Positions 21,777 through 33,222 are shown, numbered from the stretch's first letter. The stretch is 64,000 nucleotides of DNA from Dugong dugon (GCA_030035585.1 CM057465.1:2827501-2891500), one strand, 5' to 3'. Translations and numbers: made by a program. Notes: a model not told the origin generated them from the letters alone.

Positions 21777-21972
21777 GCAGCCAGTTACTGTGGAGCTGAC
21801 CCCAACTCCTGGCGCACCCATGTGTGTCAGAGTAGAACTGTGCTCTGTGGGGTTTTCAATGACTGATTTTTCAGAAGTAGATCTCCAGGCCTTTCTTCCG
21901 CAGTGCCTCTGAGTAGACTTGAACCTTCAACCTTGTGAGTGTGTTAGCCATTCGCACCACCAGGGACTCACT
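21777..21972 (-). repeat. AfroSINE, form B
   Basis: Complement of the form B head near 21972 ('gagtccctggtggtgcgaat'), internal 'gatttttcagaagtagatct' and tail 'actgtggagctgacccca'. Confidence 0.9.
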
Positions 21973-23088
21973 AACCACAGCACTGGGGTCCTTTTCTCCT
22001 TCTTTTAATTCCCCTATAAATCCCCTATCTCCTATTGTATTGCATCTCATGGGATAAGTGTCTGCTATTTGCTGACAGAGGATTTTTTCATGCAAAAGAC
22101 CCATTTCTCTAGCCTGCTCAGCGTCTCCGGGAGGTTTCTGAATTTTCATTAGCATCCTCGATGCTGCTTTCGGAGATGCCAAGCCTCCCTGAATTAGCGG
22201 GCAGACAGTCAGAATATGTGGATATATGGCTGCCTAGATTCAGAAGGAGAGCATGGAAATTATCCATATTTTATTCCCCTGTGCTCGCTCCCTCCCAGAG
22301 AACATCCTTCAGAGATTAAAAAATAGATAAACCAAAAAAGCAGAACAACGCCTGTTGTTGGAGCATTTTCCACATCTGAGATGCAGCCGCTGCGGATAAA
22401 GCGTCCGGATGGCCCAGGAAGCTGCCGGAGGAGGAAGCTTTCTCATCTCTGCTCGGGTGTCAGGAGGGAAGCTCGTCTATCATCCTGCTTACTCACAGCA
22501 TAAATTTAATTATGCAAACCTGATCTAAGGCCTTAATTAAATTTTTAAAAATGCAGCCTGTTCCCCCTGGGAACCACGGGGGTAGTTTTTCCACACGCAT
22601 CCTACAAGAACCAGCTCATTTGGAGAGCGGAGGGTTCTGGGGTGGCATTTGGAACGCAGACGCGCCTCTGCCACCAGCATCCCTTTACAGCTCGTGCACA
22701 TTCTCATTATCCAGACATCTCTGCCTGCACCCCGACTGTGCCTGGGAGCGCACACACCTTTCCACAGGCACCGGCAAATAAGGAGCCGACGCCCGGCAAA
22801 CCCTAGCTGTTTGTCAATTTAACATCCTACAACCAACAGCCCGCGCCTCCGTCAACAGTAATTACGAGGAATCATATTGTGTTTCTTTTTCTATAAATTC
22901 TGCTCATTACTCGGCGTGATGGATTTGGGCCTTTCTCTGGCTCAACCAGCTCTCCTCTTCCTTCCTGGGGATGGGGTGGTGAGGTCGGGAGGGAGCCAAA
23001 TCCCACCGCTCTGCAGTCCTCCCACTAATTGGCTTCCTTCAGGTGGGAAATGATGGATTGAGGCTCAGGACCGAGGCCTTGGCGGGGG
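21973..23088. promoter_or_regulatory. Candidate conserved noncoding cluster
   Basis: About 1.1 kb without any transposon, between a SINE and a minisatellite. It contains 'taaatttaattatgcaaacc' (POU octamer-like ATGCAAA beside TAATTA), 'ccttaattaaatttttaaaa', 'gaattttcattagcatcctc', 'aaattatccatattttattc' and 'aacagtaattacgaggaatc'. Repeat exclusion and clustered homeodomain-type cores suggest an enhancer region. Short frames inside have no coding signs. Confidence 0.4.
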
Positions 23089-23109
23089 TGCAGCGCGGGT
23101 GCAGCAGAG

Positions 23110-23200
23110 GTGCCGTGGGTGCAGTGGGGTGCAGTGGGGGTGCCGTGGGTGCAGTGGGGTGCAGTGGGGGTGCCGTGGGGTGCAGTGGGGTGCAGTGGGG
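23110..23200. repeat. 30-bp G-rich minisatellite (three copies)
   Basis: Three successive units of 30, 30 and 31 bp built from 'gtgccgtgggtgcagtgggg'. Multiple G4 and G5 runs on the plus strand give quadruplex potential. Because the unit is a multiple of three, frames stay open through it on both strands. Confidence 0.9.
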
Positions 23201-24103
23201 GTGCTGGGCCAGCACACTTATCCTGGCCGCCCTCACCTGTCCGCACTGCCAGCCCCATGCAGTCAGGGTCCAGTGCTCTGGGCTGCTCCAGGTGTCACTC
23301 TCGAGGCCGTCCTCAGGTGTGGAGATGACGCCTTCTTGCGGTCTCTTCAAATGCAGTGGAAAGACCAGCAGGGATCTGACATGGGACGCAGTGCCGCCTC
23401 CGACACCCGGTTTTCAAGTGGCATGATTTCCCATCCCCCTACATCCCTCGGAAAGCTCTGGGGGCGATTGCCAGTTCCGATGAAGCAAAAGGTCCTTCCT
23501 TTGCCGGCTGTGCCCCCGTGCAGTGTGAGACCTGTGGGTATGAGACCTGCTCGTGCCTCTCTCTGGATGTTCACGAAATGCACCCAGGGTGCAAGGAGCC
23601 CGGAGGCCTGGGTGACATTTCCCCGAGGACATGCAGGGCACTGTGTGGGCCTCTACTTGTTGTCCATCGGGCCTGACGCAGGGCCCTTTCCTGCTCAGAG
23701 CTCCCCCAGGCTGCACAGCTGGAGCTGGCCGGGGCCGAGGCGGTCTTGGTGTTTGGGTTGTCTATTTCCTCAGTCCCCCCTGGTCTCCCTCAGAGGTGGG
23801 CGGTGGCTGGTTTCAGCACAGAGTCCTAGGCTGGTCGGCCAGGGGCTGGGACTAGGGTACTGGTTACATTTGGAGCAGACGCAGGACAAATAGCACCATG
23901 GCTGGGGACAGGAGTACAGAGCTGGCAATGCCCGTCTCAGAAACCGGAACAAGTGGTATTTGGGGTGAAGCCCCGAGAGGCGTTTGGGGCCATGAGATGA
24001 ACATCTGGGTACCTGCCGCAGAGGCTCGAGTGGGCAGAACAGCAAGGGTGCAGAGCGACTCCTGACATCCCCACAGCCACAAGTCTGAGTGCACTATCTC
24101 CCC
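23201..24103. other. GC-rich single-copy DNA, no gene recognised
   Basis: A 264-codon plus frame (23099-23893) starts in the minisatellite and runs through this segment, with frames of 78-103 codons on the opposite strand. I see no domain and no exon-like boundaries. Confidence 0.4.
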
Positions 24104-24536
24104 TGACACCAACATGCACACATGCACACGTGCACATGCATGTACATAGACACAACCACATGCCCATGCACACACATGCAAATCACACATGTACGCACAA
24201 TGCATACCCCCCACCAACGCATGCACACACACGTATGCACATGTCCCTACCCACACACATGTACATGCACGTGCACACGCATACACATGCACACGCGTGT
24301 GTACACACATGCACACACATGCACACAGTGCACCTACACACATACACAGATTCATGCACACACATGTGCATGCACACAATGCACAAATGCATACACACAC
24401 TCACACACATACACAAATACATGCACACACTCACACACACATATACATGCACACACTCACATGCACACACACACATGAACACACACACACATGCACACAC
24501 ATAAGCACATACATACACAAACACATGTGCATACAT
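24104..24536. repeat. (CA)n-rich alternating tract
   Basis: About 430 bp of CACATG/ACAC-type alternating sequence, with His/Thr-rich and Cys/Val-rich frames read from the repeat. It resumes at 24781-24867 after a SINE insertion. Confidence 0.93.
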
Positions 24537-24540
24537 TAAA

Positions 24541-24592
24541 AAAAACCATTGCCATCAAGTCAATTCCAATTCATAGAGACCCTATGCATACA
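24541..24592 (-). repeat. AfroSINE tail fragment
   Basis: Only the tail 'accattgccatcaagtcaat' and 'ttcatagagaccctatgcat' is present before the sequence turns into CA repeats. Confidence 0.6.
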
Positions 24593-24621
24593 TACATGCA
24601 CACTGTATATGCATATATAAA

Positions 24622-24780
24622 AAAAACCATGACCTTTGAGTCGATTCTAACTCATAGCGACTCTATAAGACAGAGCAGAACTGCCCCATAGAGTTTCCAA
24701 GGAACGCCGGGTGGATTCCAACTGCTGACCTTTAGGTTAGCAGCCTTAGCTCTTAGCCACTCTGCCACCCAGGGTTTCCC
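24622..24780 (-). repeat. AfroSINE, form A
   Basis: Complement of the form A head near 24780, 'gcagaactgccccatagagt' body and tail 'tttgagtcgattctaactca', with an A-run at 24619-24626. It lies within the CA tract. Confidence 0.9.
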
Positions 24781-24867
24781 ACGCATGCAAACACACACAC
24801 ATGCACACACTTAAGCACATGTACACCACACACATGCAAATCCACACACTTTCACACATACACATGC

Positions 24868-25340
24868 ATTGTTGTTGTTGTTAGGTACCTTTGAGTAGGT
24901 TCCAACTCAGAGCAACCCTGTGTACAACAGAATGAAACACTATCCGGTCCTTCGACATCCTCACAATTGTTGCTATGTTTGAGCCCATTGTTGCAGCCAC
25001 TGTGTCAATCCATCTAGTTGAGGGACTTCCTTTTTTTTCACTGACCCTCTATTTTACCAAGCATGATGTCCTTCTCCAGGGATTGGTCCCTCCTAATAAC
25101 ATGTCCAAAGTAAGTGAGACAAAGTCTCACCATCTTTGCTTCTAAGGAGCATTCTGGCTGTACTTCTTCCAAGACAGAATTGTTCCTTCTTCTGGCAGTC
25201 CGTGGGATATTCCATATTCTTCGCCAAGCCTTAATTCAAAGGCATCAGTTCTTCTTTGGTCTTCCTTATTCATCGTCCAGCTTTAGCATGCATATGAGGT
25301 AATTGAAAACAACATGCCTTGGATCAGGTGCACCTTAGTC
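24868..25340 (-). mobile_element. RTE LINE 3' fragment
   Basis: Begins with the complement of the (AAC)n tail ('gttgttgttgttaggtacct') and runs through 'caagcatgatgtccttctcc' and 'gagcattctggctgtacttc' to the region near 'cttccttattcatcgtccag'. The 5' end is truncated near 25340. Confidence 0.92.
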
Positions 25341-25344
25341 CTCT

Positions 25345-25512
25345 AGAAGCTGGGAACGGCCAGGAAATGAATTCTCCCCTGGAGCCTGCGGAAGGAACAC
25401 TATTCTGCCTAACCATTTCCGACTTATGGCCTTCCAGAACCATAGGACTACAAATCTGGGCTGTTTGTATCCTCTAAATATCTGGTAATTTGTCACAGCA
25501 GCTGCAGGACAC
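25345..25512 (+). mobile_element. LTR 3' fragment (MaLR-type)
   Basis: Contains 'ccttccagaaccataggact' and 'ggtaatttgtcacagcagct', resembling the polyadenylation and 3' end segment of MaLR LTRs. The 5' part is missing where the RTE lies. Confidence 0.45.
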
Positions 25513-26393
25513 TCATGCGCCTTGACTCTGTGTTGTGTGAGGTCTGGGCTTCGAGTGTGATGAGGTGCTGGTGCAGACTCCGGTGGAAGATCCCTGTGTG
25601 GGGTGTGATGAGATGCCTGAGGACTGGGCTCGAATCTCAGACTTCTCATGTGACCTTGGGGGCTGGTAAGCATGCAAACAGATCAGTAACCCAGATCACA
25701 TCCACGTGGTGGTGGTGGGTGCTGGAAGATCACGGGTGATAATGATGTCAAAGGCATCCTGCAAACTGCCAACCACCATGCTGCTGAGCTGTAACGATGA
25801 CCCCACTGAGGACAGAAGCTGTTGGAGAGGGCCAAGCCTCTGCCCACCGGCAGCCGAATGCCGCTGTGCTCCTAACAACACGACTTAATGAGGATGAGGA
25901 TGCTGTAGATGAACTCCCAGTCTGCCGTAGTCCATTTGCCTCTCCTCATTTCCTATTCCCATGTGGGTTCTCATTTTGTATTGTCACACACCTTGCTCCA
26001 TAATGTCACTCGTGTTTGCTTAGGGAGGATGGATTACAGGGACATGGAGCACATGGCCGTATGCATCTGCTGCTCCCCAAACGCACTCCAGATGCACCGT
26101 CTTCCCCTCACGACTGTCTGAGGCTTCACTGAGAGCCAGTGCCAGTCACCCTCTGTCTCTCGGTCACACCCTGGACCTAGAAATGGTCTTTAAGTGCCCT
26201 GTGATGCTCAGGCTGTTGCCTGTTGGGGTAGGTAGACAGGTAATCGAGTGTAGCACCTTTAGCCTTGGGTGTTCCCCATGTGTTCCTACTGCTTCAGGTG
26301 TTCCCCAGGCCTGTGATGCCCTTCAAAGACCTGGAGGAGGAGAAATGAAAACAGACTGGACATTTGGGGTGCATATCATGTGCTTACTCCTTT
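25513..26393. other. Single-copy DNA, no gene recognised
   Basis: Frames up to 85 codons, none with a domain. No repeat family recognised. Confidence 0.4.
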
Positions 26394-26765
26394 CCAGGTC
26401 TCCCTCCCTCCTTTCCTTGATTCTTCCCTTCTTCTATTAGTCGTCTCTCTCTCTCCTTTCTCCCCCTTCCTCCATCCCTCTTTCCTCCCTCCCGTCCTTC
26501 CTTCTTTCCCTCTTTCCCTCCTTCCTTGCTCTCTTCCATTGTCCTTCCTCCCTCTTTTCCTTTCTCCCGCCTTCCCTTTCTCTCTTGCATCTATCCTTCC
26601 TTCCTCCCTTCTTCCTTTCTCCTTTCTCCCTCCTCCCACCATTCCCTCCTTCTTTCCATTTCTTCCTCTCTCACATCCCTCACCTCTCTCTCTCCTTCCC
26701 TCTCTTCCTCCTTCCCTTGCTTTTTTCCATTCTCCCTCCTCCTTCCTTTCCCCCCACCCCGTCTC
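26394..26765. repeat. Polypyrimidine (TTCC/CTCC)n tract
   Basis: About 370 bp almost entirely C and T on the plus strand, built of CCTT/CCCT units. Long Ser/Leu/Pro frames on plus and Arg/Lys/Glu/Gly frames on minus are read from the repeat. It may adopt triplex DNA. Confidence 0.93.
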
Positions 26766-27125
26766 CCTTGGGGCAGAGAGAACCCTCAGGACATGAGAGG
26801 TAGTTCAGTCTGGCTGGAGCAGGGTGCACAAGAGGGGAAGGGCATGTGGGAAGAACTGGACATTGCTCTTTCCAACACTCACTGACTGCACCCCTGCACC
26901 TTGAAGCCTCTTCCAGGTGGTAACCAGGTGAGGCAGGTGAAGGGCTTGTATGCCCCAAACCCCTCCTGGACCTGTTCCTCTCTGAGAACCTGCCAGACCC
27001 TAGCAATGACTTGTAAAACCCCAACCCTCAGCCCTGTCACCTTTATGGTCTCACTCCTTAGGACCTCACTGCACCCATCCCCTCACTGCTCCTCAAAAAC
27101 TCCATGTGAGACTCCCCCCCACCCA
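26766..27125. other. Single-copy DNA, no gene recognised
   Basis: Short frames only. Nothing else I can support. Confidence 0.4.
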
Positions 27126-27962
27126 TGAAAATGGTAGGAGTAATAGAACCTGTTTAACTTCAGGGATGATAATGAGAATCAACATCAGTATCAGCCCAAA
27201 GCTAACTCCTATGAGGTAAAGTTCAGACATACCTTCACTCTCCAATCTTTTTATCAATTCTGACACCAGCTGTCCCTCCCACAGCACTCTCTACTTCTCT
27301 TCTGGGTCGGTAATTCATTGCAATGGCCACGCAGAACTCACAGAACGTACTCACGATTATGCAGTTTATTAGGAAAGTAACGGGATACAATTCAGGATCA
27401 GGATCAACTTGGAAGTAACAGGAACAACTCAGGACTCAGTTCTTCAATCAGGACAGTTTCTTTTTGTCTGCTGCCACTGGGCACTCGCTTTTGGCGTGGG
27501 CCGTTGTTCTCGGCCCTGGTTCTGGACCTTGGCCCCAGCTCTCAGCTCCCACTCAGTCTGGTCTCTTTGGCCCTGCTGATAAGTGATCAGATGCAACCCA
27601 CACCGCCAGAAAGCCTCCTGCTTGAAGACATTCAGCTCTTTCCCTCTGTGGGTCAGAAAACCTAGCCGGCTGATCCCATGCTGCTACCATCTCCTGCTGT
27701 CTTCAGAGTTGCCGCTCTGTCTCCTGGATCTAGGAAGTTCTCAGCAAGGGAACCCTGGGTCCAAAGGATGTGCTCTGCTCCAGGCTCCTCTTCTTTGTTG
27801 TAGTGAGGTCCCCCCCAGCAAGACCACCAACTCATCAATTCCCTACAAGGGTTCCATGCACCTTATTTACATAGTCCCACTCCCACAAGGGTTTCATGCA
27901 TCTTAGTTGCATTAGAAAAACTGTCCAATCCCATTGGTGGGCCTCAAGCACCTTATATGCAT
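27126..27962 (-). mobile_element. Probable LTR, family not resolved
   Basis: Complement shows an AATAAA-like region ('gcagtttattaggaaagtaa'), 'acgcagaactcacagaacg', a GC-rich middle, and 'ccaatcccattggtgggcct' near the far end. This layout (AATAAA, R/U5-like block, GC-rich U3) resembles an LTR. The limits are uncertain and no internal retroviral region is adjacent. Confidence 0.4.
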
Positions 27963-29520
27963 GTTGTTATTGTTGTTAGGTGCCATGGAGCTGGTTCTGA
28001 CTCATAGCAAATCTACGTACAACAGAACAAAACACTGCCCCGTCCTGCACCATCTTCTCAATAGTTGTTATGCTTGAGCCCATTGTTGAAGCCACTGTGT
28101 CAATCCATCTCCTTGAGGGTCTTTCCCTTTTTCAATGACTCTCTACTCTACCAAGCATGATGTCCTCCAGGGACTGATCCCTCTTGATAACATGTCCAAA
28201 GTGTGTGAGACGTAATCTCACATCCTTCCTTCTAAGGAGCATTCTGGTTGTACTTCTTCCAAGACGGATTTGTCTGTTCTTTTGGCAGCCCATGGTATAT
28301 TCAATTTTCTTTGCCAACACCACAATTCAAAGGCGTCAACTCTTCTTCTGTCTTCCTTATTCACTGTCCAGTTTTTGCATGCATATGAGGCAATTGAAAA
28401 CACTATGACTTTGATCAGGCGCACTTTAGTCTTCAAGGTGATATCTTTGATTTCCAACACTTTAAAGAGGTCTTTTGCAGCAGATCTGCCCTATGCAATA
28501 TGTTATTTCATTTCTTGACTGCTACTTTAATCAGTGTTGATTGTGGATCCAGGTAAAATGAAATCTTTGACAACTTCAATCTTTTCTCCATTTATCACAA
28601 TGTTGCTCGTTGGTCCAGGTGTGAGAATTTTGTTTTCTTTATGTTGAGGTGTAATCCATGCTGAAGGCTGTGGTCTTTGATCTTCGTCAGTAAGTGCTTC
28701 AGGTCTTCTTCACTTTCAGCAAGCAAAGCTGTGTCATGTGTATAATGCAGGTTGTTAATGAGTCTTCCTCCAATCCTGATGCTGTGTTCTTCATATAGTC
28801 CAGTTTCATGGATTATTTGCTCAGCATACAGATTGAATAGGTATGGTGAAAAGATACAATCCTGACACACACCTTTCCTGACTTTAAACCACACAGTATC
28901 CCCTTGTTCTGTTTGAACAACTGCCTCTTGATCTATGTACAGTTTCCTCATGAGCACAATTAAGTGTCCTGGAATTCCCATTCTTCACAATGTTATCCAT
29001 AATTTGCTATAGTCCACACAGTTGAGTGCCTTTGCTTAGTAAAACACAGGTAAACATCTTTCTGGAATTCTCTGCTTTCAGCCAGGATCCATCTGATATC
29101 AGCAAAGATATCCCTGGTTCCATGTACTCTTCCAAACACAGCTTGAATTTCTGGCAGTTCCCTGTTAGTGTACTGCTGCAGCCGCTTTTGAATGATCTTC
29201 AGCAAAATTTTACTTGCATGTGATATTAATGATAGTTTGATAATTTCTGCATTCAGTTAGATCGCCTTTCTTGGGAATAGGCATAAATGTGGATCTCTTC
29301 TAGTCAGTTGGCTGGTAGCTGTCTTGCAAATTTCTTGGCATAGATGAGTGAGCACTTCCAGCACTGCATCCCTTTGTTGAAACATCTCAATTGGTATTCC
29401 GTCAATTCCTGGAACCTTGCCACCAATGCCTTCAGTGCAGCTTGGATCTCTTCCTTCAGTACCATCGGTTCCTGATCATATGTTACCTCCTGAAATGGTT
29501 GAACTATATGCATAGTCCCA
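27963..29520 (-). mobile_element. RTE LINE, 5'-truncated, inactive
   Basis: About 1.55 kb from the 3' tail (27963) to the RT N-terminal part (near 29500, 'atgttacctcctgaaatggt'). The catalytic site reads Y-T-H-D (about 28740) in place of Y-A-D-D, and frameshifts split the RT into several frames (28981-28595, 29205-28993, 29543-29304). Dead copy. Confidence 0.93.
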
Positions 29521-29589
29521 CCCAATAATTCTGTGGGAATCACAAGATCATGACTAGAAAGATCAAATTAAAGCAATTCACTGTGCCAT

Positions 29590-29700
29590 ACTCCCCCAGG
29601 ACCTTTGCATTTGCTGAAGCTCTGCCTGGGATAGCTTTTCTCCGCTTTGTATCACCTTCTGGTTTTGGATCAAATGCCATCTTCCCTGGGAGAGCTTGTG
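29590..29700 (+). repeat. L2 LINE fragment
   Basis: Contains 'aggacctttgcatttgctga', 'tctgcctgggatagcttttc' and 'aaatgccatcttccctggga', the typical decayed L2 3' segment in sense. Confidence 0.65.
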
Positions 29701-29702
29701 TT

Positions 29703-30080
29703 ATTGATTGAATTACACCCACCAAAAAATATGTGTTGGAATCCTAACGCCTGTACGGGTGGATATGAGCCTATTTGAGAATAGGATTTTCTTTGTTGTT
29801 AATGAGACATTACCAGTGTTGGTGGTTCTTAAACCTGATCACCTCTGAGTTATAAAGGAGCAGATGAGACCCAAATGCAGGCACGTACTGGGGGACACAA
29901 AAGCCATGTGAGGATCCCCAAGGAACCAAGGAGCCCCTGGGATCACTGACAAGAAAGGAGTCAGCATGCCAAGACCTCGATTTGGTCTTCTGACCTCCGG
30001 CACTGTGAGAGAATAAATGTCTGTACTTTAAAGCTACCCACGTGTGGTGTCTGTGTTACAGCAGTATGAGGAGACTAAGC
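29703..30080 (+). mobile_element. Solitary MaLR-type LTR, decayed
   Basis: Landmarks in order: 'gattgaattacacccaccaa', 'tatgtgttggaatcctaacg', 'ctgacctccggcactgtgag' and 'agaataaatgtctgtacttt', then 'gttacagcagtatgaggaga'. The 5' end is next to the L2 fragment. Confidence 0.8.
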
Positions 30081-30089
30081 CCTACTGTC

Positions 30090-30345
30090 CTATTTATAAC
30101 TGCGCTCCAGCCCCACGCCCCCTTCTCCTTCCTGCTTTTCACCTCTCCCAGCATGCATTTCCTGTGATCGACATGGCGTATTTGTTTGTGCTGTTTTTCC
30201 TGCCCCCGCAGCAAGATCAGCTCCACAAGGAGGGCTTCGAGTCTGTTTATTTTGTCTGGCACCCCCGGCGCCAGAAAGGGTGCCTGGTGCATCTGAGCCG
30301 CTTGAAAAAGCTTTGTCGAATAAATGAGTGGATGAAGAAATAAAA
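30090..30345 (+). repeat. L2 LINE 3' end
   Basis: Contains the L2 3' features 'gagggcttcga'-type and 'gggtgcctggtgcatctgag', with terminal 'cgaataaatgagtggatga'. The plus open frame over this segment is an artefact of the repeat. Confidence 0.65.
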
Positions 30346-30467
30346 TCTCACCTTCGGCCCAAGAAGGAAGATCCAAATAATGATGCACTGTTGAGGCTTA
30401 GGGCTTGGGAACCCCATGGCTTCCCTTTGTGTCTTAGTAGCCCTGGGGTGTCCAAGCCTGCAGTCCC

Positions 30468-31115
30468 TGTCTTTAAGTACTCCAGGACTGCTATAACAGA
30501 ATACCACAAAGCAGGCAGCTTTAAAGAACAGACATTTATTCTCTCATGGTTCTGGGCACTAGACGTCTCAATTAGAGTCTCAGTCATGTGGATTCCTTCT
30601 GGGGCTCTGAGAGACAACTGTCCCATGCTTCTCTCCAAGTTCTAGCGCCCGCTGGCCATCCTTGGTGTCCTTCGCTGCTTGTAGAGGCATCTGTCTGTCT
30701 TCATGTGGCATCTGTCTTCCCCATGTGTGACTCCCTTTTTGTTCTTGTTGTTTTTGCGACTCATAGTGACCCCATGTGTTACAGAGTAAAACTGCTCCAT
30801 TGGGTATTTTTGGCTATAATCTTTACGAAGCAGATCACCAGGATTGTTTCTTCCTCAGTGCTGCTGGGTGGGTTTGAACTACCAACCTGTTAGTTACCAG
30901 CTAAGCACAAACCATCGGCACCACCCAGGGACTTTTGTGATTTCTTTTTATAAGACACCATTCAGAAGGGACCAGGACCCCCTGCCTCTGGGGTAATGTT
31001 GTCAACTGATCAAAGGTGCAAAGAAAAACCCCATTTCCAGGCAAGGCCCCATGCACACGCGCAGGGGTGAGGACTTGAACACACATACTGGGGAGTGCAG
31101 TTCGTCCGTCACACT
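30468..31115 (-). mobile_element. MaLR-type LTR split by a SINE
   Basis: Complement landmarks: 'ccaggactgctataacagaa', 'gaacagacatttattctctc' and 'tcatgtggattccttctggg' before the SINE, 'tttttataagacaccattca' after it. Right end uncertain. Confidence 0.6.
30742..30934 (-). repeat. AfroSINE, form A2
   Basis: Internal segment 'ataatctttacgaagcagat', 'tgggtgggtttgaactacca' and the complement of the head near 30934. Inserted into the LTR. Confidence 0.85.
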
Positions 31116-31857
31116 CCGAGCGAAGCTTCAGGGTCACATGTCTGCAAACACAGAGAGGCCCCTTCCCTAGAGCTCATAATTCCAGCAAGCAAGAGGGTTT
31201 CTGAAGGTGCGTAATGCAGAAATAAGGCTCCCTCCAGACAGAGGAGCAGCACAGTAGAAATGACACTCACATCCCAGTGAGGCCTTTTATGGGAGGTGGA
31301 TGGGGGCCGCACCACCATGTGTTCTGATCAGAGCCTCGCCCCTGAATCATTTCCTTTGACGCTGGTGGAGTGAGTGAAATTATTCCAATATACTTTCCAG
31401 AAAAATGCAAGATATGTGATAATCATTATTTTAATGTCACTTGGGGCCTCTTGGTCAGGTAAAGATATTTCGGATGCTACGTTTCCAAGTCAAAGCGGCC
31501 TACAAAATATTTAGGGAACTCCACAAAAGAAGAGCCGATGCATGAATCAGACGCTCCCCGCTGGAGTGCTTTTTAGTCCCAGACGGGAGGCTGGTGGTGA
31601 GGAGTAAGAGGGGGACAAATTTTCATTCTTTTCACTTGCTCTGCTATCTGCTCCATCTGAAGCGCCCAGCATCTTCCCATCCCTGGATCCAGCCGCAGGC
31701 TGGTGCTTCTGCAGGTGGGCTGTCCGTGTGCCATTAATAATCACGAAGGCTGTTCCAACAAAGGGACAGCCACACCCACCTGAGCAAGCCACCCTCTTGT
31801 AAAGGTCCTCACTCTGTCTGGCATTCTCTGGAGAACAGCTATTTCATCGTTGTTTAT
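31116..31857. promoter_or_regulatory. Single-copy block with candidate conserved element
   Basis: The part at about 31340-31560 is AT-rich and repeat-free ('gagtgaaattattccaatat', 'tgataatcattattttaatg', 'aaagatatttcggatgctac') and could be a conserved regulatory sequence. The flanks are GC-richer with chance frames. Confidence 0.3.
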
Positions 31858-32062
31858 TCTAGGGAGCCCTGGTGGTGCAATGATTAAAACACTTGGCTGA
31901 TTACCATAAGGTGGTTGATTCGAACCTACCAGATGCTCTGTGGGAGCAAAGACCTGATGATCACTTCCATAAAGGTTACAGCCTAGGAAACTCTATGGGA
32001 CAGTTCTATTCTGTCTATAGGGTCACTATGAGTCAGAATCAACTCAATGGCACACAACAACA
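31858..32062 (+). repeat. AfroSINE, form A (long variant)
   Basis: Head 'gggagccctggtggtgcaat', the extra 'gatcacttccataaaggtta' segment of the long variant, and tail 'ctatgagtcagaatcaactc' ending 'cacacaacaacatg'. Confidence 0.92.
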
Positions 32063-32077
32063 TGTTAGTTCTAATGA

Positions 32078-32400
32078 GGCAGTGGTGGTTCCATGATAGA
32101 ATTCTTACCTTCTCCACAGTAGACCTGGGTTTGATTCCTGGCCCATGCTCCTCATGTGCAGCCACTACTCCTCTGTCAGTGGAGGCTTGTGTATTGCTGA
32201 ACAAGTTTCAGCAGAGCTTCCAGACTAAGCCTAGGAAGAAAGGCCTAGCAATCTAATACAAAAATCAGCCAACAAAAAACCTATGGGTCACAACAGTCCA
32301 ATCCACAACTGGTCATAGGGATGGCACAGGATCGGATGATGTTTTGTTCTGTTGGGCATGAGCTGGCCATGATGGTAGCTAACAAGAACATCAACATTTG
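32078..32400 (+). repeat. Form C: tRNA-Gly-like/RTE mosaic SINE
   Basis: Head 'agtggtggttccatgataga' with 'gacctgggtttgattcctgg' is tRNA-Gly-like (box A and box B). It is followed by RTE 5'-region sequence ('ctctgtcagtggaggcttgt', 'agagcttccagactaagcct') and the RTE tail ('gatggcacaggatcggatga'). The head is too degenerate to be a working tRNA gene. Confidence 0.88.
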
Positions 32401-33015
32401 CTTTTTGGTTTTCAAAAAACAACTGGCAATGAATAAACAAATCCTGAACCACAAAACAGCTCCAAAATATCTGAGAGGAATTTTTCACTGTCTTCTTTTG
32501 AAATAACAGGGGCATATGGACTCTCCATATTATTTATTTCATAATTGATATTGCTGATAGAAATAACACAAAATATAATGGAAACAGATAAAGCTTCACA
32601 GAGTGTAACCTATTATTATCACTTTTCACAAAATCTAAGTATGCAAACTTTAACTAAAAAAAATTGAAATAACGAACATAAAAATAAAACTTGGAGTGCT
32701 TATAATCAGTATTATCAGTAAAAGCTATAACTTGTAAAATCTGATATGGCCAAACTGATTGTTGAATCAAATATTTGTTCTAAAATTTATACCAAAACAA
32801 TTGATTACCATGAAATTAATTTCAATAAAGTTATAAAAAAATGAAAATAACACTATCTGAATCATATAAAAATAATCAAGAAATTATATTGACTTGAAAA
32901 GTTCTGTTTTGATAAAACTTGACTAATGTTTGTAATTTTAATTTTAATATTCATATTTACTAAAATTTAGCCAAATGTCAATGAGTTCAAAATATCCTCT
33001 TCTGAGTAAGACATG
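32401..33015. other. AT-rich DNA, no gene recognised
   Basis: Very AT-rich (for example 'aaaataaaacttggagtgct' and 'aaattaatttcaataaagtt'), with many stops in all frames. It might be an old L1 remnant, but I cannot place it in a family. Confidence 0.4.
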
Positions 33016-33222
33016 TTCCATCCACCTACCAATCTATCCATCCATCCGTCCATCATCCATCCATCTATCCTCCATCTGTCCGTCCATCTGTCCACCCGTC
33101 CTTCCGTCCATCTGTCCACCCGTCTACCCATCCATCCACCCATCCATCCATCCACCATCCATCCATCCATCCATCCTTCCCTCCCTCTCTCCATCCCTCC
33201 CTCCATCCATCCATCCAGTCAT
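33016..33222. repeat. (CATC/CGTC)n microsatellite
   Basis: About 200 bp of CATC with CGTC, TGTC and CCTC variants. Frames read from it are artefacts. Confidence 0.95.

Noticed and set aside
23099-23893. 264-codon plus frame as a gene
   Set aside because: It starts within a 30-bp G-rich tandem repeat, has no domain, and frames on the opposite strand overlap it.
24122-24539. His/Cys-rich frames resembling zinc-binding proteins
   Set aside because: They are read directly from CA/TG dinucleotide-type repeats in every phase.
26376-26796. Arg/Lys/Glu-rich and Ser/Leu/Pro-rich frames
   Set aside because: Produced by a low-complexity polypyrimidine tract. No non-repeat coding sequence is included.
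30180-30343. Short open frame near an ATG as an exon
   Set aside because: It matches the L2 LINE 3' end, including the terminal aataaatgagt-like sequence.
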